A stretch of 64,000 nucleotides of DNA from Bradyrhizobium liaoningense. Lineage in GTDB: Bacteria; Pseudomonadota; Alphaproteobacteria; Rhizobiales; Xanthobacteraceae. This document shows positions 58,102 through 64,000 of this stretch, in pieces (position 1 is the first letter of the stretch; every line of letters begins with the position of its first letter). Location of the stretch: positions 434,001 to 498,000 of the forward strand of contig NZ_JAFCJS010000005.1 of NCBI RefSeq assembly GCF_018130825.1, read 5' to 3'. The translations under genes were made by a program, and so were the position numbers. The notes under the pieces were generated by a model. It worked only from the letters and a program-made list of their open reading frames with translations. It did no database searches and was not told the origin of the DNA.

Positions 58102-58743
58102 ATGCTCACCGTCCACCATCTCGGCAAGTCGCAGTCCGAGCGCATCGTCTGGCTGTGCGAAGAGCTCGATATTCCCCATGAGCTGAAGCGGTACACGCGC
58201 GATCCCGTCACCATGCTGGCGCCGCCCGACTACAAGGCGCTGCACCCGATCGGGGCGGCGCCCGTCATCACCGATGGCGATCTCGTGCTCGCCGAATCCG
58301 GTGCCATCGTCGACTACATCATGGCGAAGTACGGCAGCGGCCGTCTCGTGCTTCGTCCTGACGATCCCGATTTCGCGCAGTTCCTGTACTGGTTTCACTT
58401 CGCCAACGGCACACTGCAGGCCGGCATGGGCCGGCTGATGATCCTGAACCGGCTCAAGCTTGCCGAGGACAATCCGATGCTGGTCGCGACCAAAGGGCGT
58501 GTCGACCGCGCCTTCGATCTGGTCGATGCGCGCGTTCGCGATGCCGAATATCTGGCGGGCAAGACCTTCACCACCGCCGACATCATGATGGGCTTCTCGC
58601 TCACCACGATGCGCTACTTCCAGCCCTATGATCTCCAGCGCTGTCCGAACGTGGTCAAATATCTCGGCCGCATCGGTGCGCGTCCCGCCTACCGGCGGGC
58701 GATGGAGAAGGGCGATCCCGGCATGGCGCTGCTGCTGAGCTGA
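58102..58743 (+). CDS. Glutathione S-transferase
   Basis: A 213-residue cytosolic GST. The N-terminal thioredoxin-like domain starts MLTVHHLGKSQSERIVWLCEELDIPHEL with the proline and glutathione-binding loop APVITDGDLVLAESGAIVDYIM (the ES contact). The C-terminal helical domain reads FTTADIMMGFSLTTMRYF. AGGAGG precedes the start. The substrate is unknown. Confidence 0.93.
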   Translation: MLTVHHLGKSQSERIVWLCEELDIPHELKRYTRDPVTMLAPPDYKALHPIGAAPVITDGDLVLAESGAIVDYIMAKYGSGRLVLRPDDPDFAQFLYWFHFANGTLQAGMGRLMILNRLKLAEDNPMLVATKGRVDRAFDLVDARVRDAEYLAGKTFTTADIMMGFSLTTMRYFQPYDLQRCPNVVKYLGRIGARPAYRRAMEKGDPGMALLLS

Positions 58744-58750
58744 GCGGGGA

Positions 58751-59557
58751 TCACGCGATCCTGTTGGTGGTCGGCGCCCGCGCCGCGTTGAGTTGCTTCT
58801 GCAGGCGATCGATGTTCTGCAGGAGGCGCTGGCTGGTCAGCACCAGGAAATAATAGCCGAATTGCGGATCCTGGAAGTAGATCTCGAGCAGCCGGTCATA
58901 GGTGATCGTCAGCACCTGTCCGTCCTCGATGCATTCGATCGTTCCGGTGCGCCGGTTGTCCGGCGTGAGGAAGCCGAGCTCGCCCATCAGCGCGCCCGGC
59001 AGGATCTCGACGTTGATCTCCTTGACCAGGAACTTGCCGGTTACCGTGAGGAGCATCTCCTTGGCCGGATCGCCCAGCTTGAACAGCGTGTCGCCGCGGC
59101 GATATTTGCGCTCGGTCATGAACGGCTTGAGCCACTCGATCGACATGTCGCCTTCGGCCGCATGGCGGGCCTTCTTGACCAGCTTGAGCATCTGCCGCAG
59201 GCGAAGAGCGTTGATCGGAAGCAGCAGGAGATAGAGCAGGAACGTCGCCACGTTGGCCGAGAGCGCGCCGAACATAGCGAAGAACGCACAGCCGACCATG
59301 TTGGCGACGCGCAGCGGCACCATGGTCCGCATCAGGAGCGTGGCGACGAAGAAGCCGGCGCCGACCGCGGCGAACAGGTTCGCCAGCGTGATGTTGTGGA
59401 CGAAGATCTCCAGCATCCGGTTGAAGATCGCGTCCCAGGTGACGTTATTGGGATCGAGGCCCATCTGGACCAGGATCTTTGCGATCCTGAGATTGTCCGT
59501 TGCCGCATCGAGAATGCGGTCGAGGATCGACGAAATGTCTGCGCTGCCGGACGGCAT
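58751..59557 (-). CDS. Popeye-like membrane protein with cyclic-nucleotide-binding domain
   Basis: A 268-residue protein. The N-terminal 45 residues are helical, then come about three transmembrane helices (LANLFAAVGAGFFVATLLM, VANMVGCAFFAMFGAL, SANVATFLLYLLLLPINALRL). A cNMP-binding domain spans residues about 135-245 (YRRGDTLFKLGDPAKEMLLTVTGKFLV, ILPGALMGELGFLTPDNRRTGTIECIEDG), with the phosphate-contacting GE...RRT present. The layout resembles eukaryotic Popeye-domain proteins. It is convergent with the GST gene. The ATG at 59557 is chosen over an in-frame upstream start at 59656. Confidence 0.78.
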   Translation of the reverse strand: MPSGSADISSILDRILDAATDNLRIAKILVQMGLDPNNVTWDAIFNRMLEIFVHNITLANLFAAVGAGFFVATLLMRTMVPLRVANMVGCAFFAMFGALSANVATFLLYLLLLPINALRLRQMLKLVKKARHAAEGDMSIEWLKPFMTERKYRRGDTLFKLGDPAKEMLLTVTGKFLVKEINVEILPGALMGELGFLTPDNRRTGTIECIEDGQVLTITYDRLLEIYFQDPQFGYYFLVLTSQRLLQNIDRLQKQLNAARAPTTNRIA

Positions 59558-59806
59558 GGTACTAACCCCGCGTAAGGCCTTCAGTCCTTGGGTACTCGTA
59601 TAGCGGAAATCGAATGACGACCGCTTGAAATGAAGCCTTCGGCCGTCATGCCGCAAGAGGCAAATTTTAGCCTGATCGGGCGTTTCGGCAATTGCCCGTT
59701 GGTTATGCGTATGGCCGCGGCGTCCCCGTGATTCGTGATCAGGGGACGGCTTTGCCGGCAGCTCCGAGGCCCCGGACGAGGAGGGACATGCGGGTGGTGT
59801 TCCGCC

Positions 59807-60889
59807 TCAGGGCTTGGCGGCGGGCTGCACGACCTGTTGGTCGACGAGGGTCAGGTGTCCCGGCAGCGCGCCGGCGCGCAACATCATGGCAACGCTATTG
59901 GCCTCTTCCAGGGTGAAATTCCCGGAGATCTGGCCCGAGCCGCCGGTGATGGGCTCGCGGATCACCGGGGCGGAGAGCACCTTGCCGTCGAGCACGATGG
60001 CAAAGGGCTTTCCGATATTCTCTTCCGTGATGTGGGCGAAGCGCCGCGTGCCGCGGCCATTGAAGCGGAACGAGGCGATCGGCTCGTTCGTGCCGCTCGC
60101 CAATCCCGGGCCGGCATAGCTGATGTCGTCGCCCTCGATCGCGCTGTCCTTTGCAACGAGATAGGCGCGCTTCTCCTTGAAGCCGAACAGGACTTCGGAG
60201 CCCGCTGGAGGCGTGCCGAGTTCGGCCTGTTCCGCCGGCATCGAGATGTCGATCATGCGGAAGCTGACCTTGACCTTCGTGGCAAAGATCGCGCTGACGC
60301 GCTCGGGCTCCATCATCCCCGGGACGAAGATGCGGATGCGGTCGGTGCCATCAGGCTGGGCGCTGGCGAGCTTGATGCCGGCATCCTTGAGGCGCTGCTC
60401 GATCATGGCGATGGAATCCTCGACGAGGTCGTGCAGCCCTGCGGCGGATGCGGCGTCAGTCGGCTTGAGCCTGACCAGCCCGTCGCCGCCGTCGGTCACG
60501 GTGAGCGCATGTGATGGCAATCCTTCAGCGGCCGATGCGAGCTTGCGCGCGAGTTGTTCGCGGCCCTTGGCGTCGGCAATCTTCACCTCGACCGCACCGT
60601 CGCGGATCGCAAGACCCGAGAAAGCGATCTTGCCCTCGCGCAGGGTCTTGTAGACGTCGTCACGCAAATCCGTGAGGGCGCTCTCGCGCAAGCCGTCGGT
60701 ATCGACCTTGTAGACGATCCGCGAGCCGCCGAGTTTCTCCATCTTGTCGCCGATGAAGGCCGCGATCTTGGCGCGCATCTTCTCGAGCTGGCTGTCCGCG
60801 GCGAGCGCGGCGCGGGGCAGGGGGACCGCCGAGGCCATCGCAAGCGCGAGGATGAGCGGTGCAATGCAATTCCGCAGGGGCGTGGTCAT
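59807..60889 (-). CDS. Secreted SecD periplasmic-domain-like protein
   Basis: A 360-residue protein with a signal peptide (APLILALAMASAVPLPRAALAAD). Its mature part resembles the periplasmic P1 domain of SecD, with a head-domain segment PFAIVLDGKVLSAPVIREPITGG and GQISGNFTLEEANSVAMMLRAGALPG near the C-terminus (from about 293), and an earlier GLVRLKPTDAASAAGLHDLV region. The six transmembrane helices of SecD are absent. It may be a chaperone-like periplasmic protein derived from SecD. The ATG at 60889 replaces a frame that continues upstream through noncoding DNA. Function unknown. Confidence 0.8.
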   Translation of the reverse strand: MTTPLRNCIAPLILALAMASAVPLPRAALAADSQLEKMRAKIAAFIGDKMEKLGGSRIVYKVDTDGLRESALTDLRDDVYKTLREGKIAFSGLAIRDGAVEVKIADAKGREQLARKLASAAEGLPSHALTVTDGGDGLVRLKPTDAASAAGLHDLVEDSIAMIEQRLKDAGIKLASAQPDGTDRIRIFVPGMMEPERVSAIFATKVKVSFRMIDISMPAEQAELGTPPAGSEVLFGFKEKRAYLVAKDSAIEGDDISYAGPGLASGTNEPIASFRFNGRGTRRFAHITEENIGKPFAIVLDGKVLSAPVIREPITGGSGQISGNFTLEEANSVAMMLRAGALPGHLTLVDQQVVQPAAKP

Positions 60890-61133
60890 GATCACCTTAA
60901 GTCTTGCGGCAGGACGCTGGCAGGCGAATCTGATGCCAGTTCTTGGTCCCCGGATCGGGTGCGGAGGTTCAAATTCCGTTCGACCCGGCCCGTGTCGCCG
61001 CAGCCGCCAGGCAATGGACGAACGCCAAATCATCCCTCATTGTGTTCCCGCTCGGCCGGCCATCGGCCGGGTCCCGCCAAACCAAAATGTCAAAAGACAG
61101 GGGGCGGGGACATCTGAGGGAGGACGAAATTCC

Positions 61134-63041
61134 ATGGCGGGCATCCATGCGCTCGATCGGCTGATCGGCAATGACTATCCGGACCTTTTGACCGACGATG
61201 AGGTCCGTGCCTTCGAGCGGGTCCCTTACGCGGACCGCGTCGCGGCCGAGAGCACTTATGACGCCATCAAGCTCGGGGCTGCACGCAACCCCGACGGCGC
61301 GGCGATCCAGTTCCTGCAAAATGCCGATCCGTCCGACACGCCGGTCGTGGTCACTTATCGCGACTTCATTGCGCGCGTGACGCAGGCCGCCAACATGTTT
61401 CACGCGCTCGGCGCGGAGAAGGGCGACGTCATCAGTTTCATGCTGCCGCTGGTGCCCGATGCCTTCGTGACGCTGTTCGCTGCGGAAGCCGCCGGTATCG
61501 CCAATCCTGTCAATCCGCTGCTGGAGCCGCACCAGATCGCGGAGATCCTGGAAGCTGCGAATACGAAGATCCTGGTGGCGCTCGGGCCGATGCCCGGCAC
61601 CGATATCTGGCAGAAGGTCGAGCAGATCCGCCCGCAGTTGAAGCACCTCAAGGCGGTTGTGCAGGTGTTCGGCGGCGGCGATCCGGATAAGGGCGTCTTT
61701 GCGTTCAACGACCTGATCAAGCAGCAGCCGGCGGACCGGCTTATCAGCGGGCGCAAGATTTCGGGTGCCGATATCGCCGCCTATTTCCACACCGGCGGCA
61801 CCACCGGCACGCCAAAGCTGGTGCGGCACACCCATGCCAACCAGGTCTATCAGGCCTGGGCGCTCAGCCTGCTGCTGAAGTCGAAGCCGGGCTCCAATTT
61901 GCTGTTCGGCATGCCGCTGTTTCATGTCGGGGGATCGCTGACGCAAGTGCTGCTGACCCTGTCGTGCGGCGGCTCGCTGGTCGTGCTGTCGCCGAGCGGC
62001 TGGCGCAATCCGAACTCGGTGAAGAACATCTGGGGACTGGTCGAGCGCTTCAAACCCGAGGCGTTGTCGAGCGTGCCGACGGTGTTGGCTGCGACGCTTG
62101 CCGTGCCGCCCGGCAATGCCGACATCTCCAGCCTGAAATATGCCGCCGGCGGCGGTTCGGCGATTCCCGTCGCCGTGGGCTCTGCGATCCAGGACAAGCT
62201 GAAGCTGCCGGTGGTCGAGGTCTACGGCATGACCGAGACCTCGAGCGTGCACACGCTGGCCTATCCGGGGCGGCCGATCCGGCTCGGTTCGGTCGGCCTT
62301 CCCATGCCTTACGCGCGCGTGCGCATCGTGCAACTCGACGCCGACGGCCGCCTGATCCGCGACTGCAAGCCGGATGAGATCGGCGTCGTCATCATGGCCG
62401 GGCCCGGCGTGTTCGGCGGCTATCTCAACGACGAGCACAACAGGGGCGCCTTCGTCGACGAGGTCTGGGTCAATTCCGGCGATCTCGGCCGCCTCGACGC
62501 CGACGGCTATCTCTGGATCACCGGCCGTGCCAAGGATCTCGTGATCCGCGGCGGCCACAACATCGATCCGGCGCCGATCGAGGAGATCATGTTCCGCCAT
62601 CCCGCGGTCGGCTTCGCCGCGGTGGTCGGCCAGCCCGACGCTTACGCGGGTGAGCTGCCCGTGGGCTACGTGCAACTGAAGCCGGGCGCCAGCGTTGAGC
62701 CGGGCGAATTGGAGACGTGGGTGCGCGAGCGCACGCCGGAGCGCGCCGCCGTACCGGTGCAGGTCATCCCGATCGATCCAATGCCGGTGACGGGTGTCGG
62801 CAAGGTGTTCAAGCCGCAGCTGCGCTGGGACGCCGCGCAGCGCGTGTTCACCAAGGTGCTGGCACCGCTCGCCGAGCGTGGCATCGACTGCAGGGTGAAG
62901 GTCGGTGCGCATGGCAGCCACGGCTCGATCGCCACCGTGACGCTCACCGGCCTGCCGCCGGATCAGCGTGAGGTTGTCGCCGGCGAGGTGCATACGCTGC
63001 TGGCGCCGTTCGTGATGCGGCACGAGGTGGTGCAGGTCTAA
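61134..63041 (+). CDS. Acyl-CoA synthetase (AMP-binding)
   Basis: A 635-residue adenylate-forming enzyme activating a carboxylic acid to its CoA thioester. It has the phosphate-binding loop AAYFHTGGTTGTPKLVRHTH, VYGMTETSSVHTLA, then GYLWITGRAKDLVIRGGHNIDP and the catalytic-lysine region VTGVGKVFKPQLRWD. It resembles FadD-like and cyclohexanecarboxylate-type ligases; the substrate cannot be assigned. GGGAGGACG precedes the ATG; the open frame upstream reaches 60744 but overlaps the secreted SecD-like gene on the other strand. About 90 residues after the catalytic lysine make the tail longer than usual. Confidence 0.9.
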   Translation: MAGIHALDRLIGNDYPDLLTDDEVRAFERVPYADRVAAESTYDAIKLGAARNPDGAAIQFLQNADPSDTPVVVTYRDFIARVTQAANMFHALGAEKGDVISFMLPLVPDAFVTLFAAEAAGIANPVNPLLEPHQIAEILEAANTKILVALGPMPGTDIWQKVEQIRPQLKHLKAVVQVFGGGDPDKGVFAFNDLIKQQPADRLISGRKISGADIAAYFHTGGTTGTPKLVRHTHANQVYQAWALSLLLKSKPGSNLLFGMPLFHVGGSLTQVLLTLSCGGSLVVLSPSGWRNPNSVKNIWGLVERFKPEALSSVPTVLAATLAVPPGNADISSLKYAAGGGSAIPVAVGSAIQDKLKLPVVEVYGMTETSSVHTLAYPGRPIRLGSVGLPMPYARVRIVQLDADGRLIRDCKPDEIGVVIMAGPGVFGGYLNDEHNRGAFVDEVWVNSGDLGRLDADGYLWITGRAKDLVIRGGHNIDPAPIEEIMFRHPAVGFAAVVGQPDAYAGELPVGYVQLKPGASVEPGELETWVRERTPERAAVPVQVIPIDPMPVTGVGKVFKPQLRWDAAQRVFTKVLAPLAERGIDCRVKVGAHGSHGSIATVTLTGLPPDQREVVAGEVHTLLAPFVMRHEVVQV

Positions 63042-63142
63042 AGCGCGACGAGATTTGGATGAATCGTCATCGCGCTTTAGGTTGTTGTCTGAGCATGATC
63101 TTTTCGGAAAACCGCTGCGCACTTTTCCGGATCATGCTTTAG
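63040..63142. repeat. Two-hairpin interspersed repeat (AAAGCGCGA...AGCATGATC family)
   Basis: A first hairpin pairs AAAGCGCGACGA (63040-63051) with TCGTCATCGCGCTTT (63064-63078). A second pairs AGCATGATC (63092-63100) with GATCATGCT (63130-63138), with TTTTCGGAAAA and CTTTTCCGG inside. It begins inside the acyl-CoA synthetase stop codon (TAA). I recognise this as a sequence widespread between genes of Bradyrhizobium and relatives. Confidence 0.88.
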
Positions 63143-63214
63143 GTGAGAGCGCGAGAGGCTTGCATGCCTCGCTGCAAGCGAGCATCATCCCTCCAAAAAA
63201 ATGGGGGGAAATCG

Positions 63215-64000
63215 ATGCCTCAAGTCTCTCGCCGCCGCCACCTTCAACAATTGTCGGGTGTGTTCGGAGCCGCCGCGCTGTCGGCGTGGTCGAGGTCGGC
63301 CTCGGCTTCGGAGGCGGACATTCCGCCGGAGGGCATCGGCAAGGGCATCCAGCACATCTCCTACAGCGACATCGGCGGCCGCCCCGACAGCGTGCAGGTG
63401 ATGTTCAACCGGCAGCACGTCTATGTCGGACACATGTTCAGCGATGGCGTGACGATCCTGGACGCCTCCGATCCGCGCGCACTGAAGCCGGTCAATTTCT
63501 TCACCGCGGGGCAGAACACCCGCACCCACCATTTGCAGGCGGCGGAGGACCTGCTGCTGGTGGCGAACGGCGCCAACATCGTCGCGATGCAGTCCTACGA
63601 CAACATGCGCGGCTATTTCGAGAACACGCTGGTCGACAGCATCACCAAGACCAAGAAATTCCGCTCCGGCCTGTCGATCCACGACATCTCGAAACCGGGC
63701 GAGATGCGCGAGATCGCGTTCCTCGAAATGCCCGGATTCGGCATCAATCGGCTGTGGTGGCCGGGCGGCCGCTACGCCTACGTGTCGGCGCATTTCGACG
63801 GCTTCACCGACCACATCCTGTGCGTGGTCGATCTCAAGACCATCACCAAGCCGGAGATCGTCTCAAAGTGGTGGCTGCCGGGCATGAACCGCGCGGCCGG
63901 CGAGCCGGCGACGCCCAAGGGCAAGCGCTTTGCGCTCCATCACATGATCACGGCGGGCGATCGCGGCTATGCGGCCTGGCGCGATGGCGGCTTCACCATC
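63215..64000 (+). CDS. Tat-exported LVIVD-repeat-like protein (N-terminal 262 residues)
   Basis: The frame runs past the right edge. It starts MPQVSRRRHLQQLSGVFGAA, a twin-arginine-type signal (SRRRHLQQLS), cleaved near SASASEA. The mature part has YSDIGGRPDSVQVMFNRQHVYVGHMFSDGVTILDASDPRALKPV, HHLQAAEDLLLVANGANIVAMQ and RLWWPGGRYAYVSAHFDG, repeats of the beta-propeller-like LVIVD type. GGGGGGAAA precedes the start codon. It is codirectional with the acyl-CoA synthetase after a repeat element. Function unknown. Confidence 0.8.
   Translation, partial: MPQVSRRRHLQQLSGVFGAAALSAWSRSASASEADIPPEGIGKGIQHISYSDIGGRPDSVQVMFNRQHVYVGHMFSDGVTILDASDPRALKPVNFFTAGQNTRTHHLQAAEDLLLVANGANIVAMQSYDNMRGYFENTLVDSITKTKKFRSGLSIHDISKPGEMREIAFLEMPGFGINRLWWPGGRYAYVSAHFDGFTDHILCVVDLKTITKPEIVSKWWLPGMNRAAGEPATPKGKRFALHHMITAGDRGYAAWRDGGFTI

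Noticed and set aside
60964..60985. A tRNA-like T-arm (CGGAG, GTTCAAA, TTCCG).
   Set aside because: No matching acceptor stem, anticodon arm or D-arm lies upstream; chance match in a gene-free stretch.
60969..63122. A 717-codon frame antisense to the acyl-CoA synthetase.
   Set aside because: Same reason: the sense strand carries clear adenylate-forming-enzyme motifs, and the antisense product is His/Arg/Asp-rich without a recognisable fold.

Overview
The window reads as chromosomal DNA of a slow-growing Bradyrhizobium-type alphaproteobacterium (Nitrobacteraceae). This is inferred from the very high GC, the protein content (F1-ATPase zeta inhibitor, fused TRAP permease, Bug-family binding protein, purC-purS/purQ/purL order) and several families of intergenic palindromes that I associate with this group. 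There is no rRNA, tRNA, CRISPR array, phage or transposase gene. Most of the window is ordinary core genome with accessory pieces between housekeeping blocks.

Layout. 1-2.2 kb: glycine cleavage operon gcvT-gcvH-gcvP (minus strand, gcvP cut by the window edge) behind a tandem glycine riboswitch. 2.4-8.2 kb: alaS, a cyclic-nucleotide-gated K+ channel, a secreted DUF3455 protein and icd with its terminator. 8.5-13.3 kb: a TrmJ rRNA/tRNA-type methyltransferase fused to a DUF559 nuclease-like domain, a secreted TPR protein bracketed by inverted repeats, a thioesterase-like protein and a TetR regulator. 13.5-22.2 kb: the most interesting block. OsmC, an acyl-CoA-dehydrogenase-like flavoprotein and a two-domain rhodanese lie on one side of a PAS-PAS-AAA+ sigma54 activator; an NrtABC-like ABC importer and cyanase lie on the other. 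A consensus -24/-12 promoter precedes each side and a palindromic putative enhancer overlaps the activator's 5' edge.

22.2-29.5 kb: a PEP mutase/isocitrate lyase family enzyme with a divergent LysR regulator, the ATPase inhibitor, then purC-purS followed by three small secreted proteins that look paralogous, a CorA transporter, and purQ coupled to a Bug protein. 30.6-37 kb: a TPR membrane protein and a TRAP transporter-LysR-dehydrogenase (SAF domain) catabolic locus. 37-44 kb: DMT exporter, PaaI thioesterase, purL, acyltransferase, DUF1328, alpha/beta hydrolase, DUF427. 44.4-49.4 kb: bolA and grxD, split by ltrA and the ergothioneine genes egtD/egtB, then a macrodomain protein. 49.4-57.1 kb: two tandem serine hydrolases, a threonine aldolase, rpsD with terminator, a free-standing E2-acyltransferase-like protein, a cupin, an HpcH/HpaI aldolase and murI. 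57.2-64 kb: cytochrome b561, GST, a Popeye-like cyclic-nucleotide membrane protein, a soluble SecD-P1-like periplasmic protein, an acyl-CoA synthetase and the start of a Tat-exported LVIVD-repeat-like protein.

The best candidate for an undescribed system is the sigma54-controlled OsmC/flavoprotein/rhodanese + importer/cyanase regulon. A simple reading is uptake and breakdown of a cyanate- or thiocyanate-related C-N-S compound, with cyanase as the last step. That substrate is inference; the promoter architecture and gene content are visible in the sequence.
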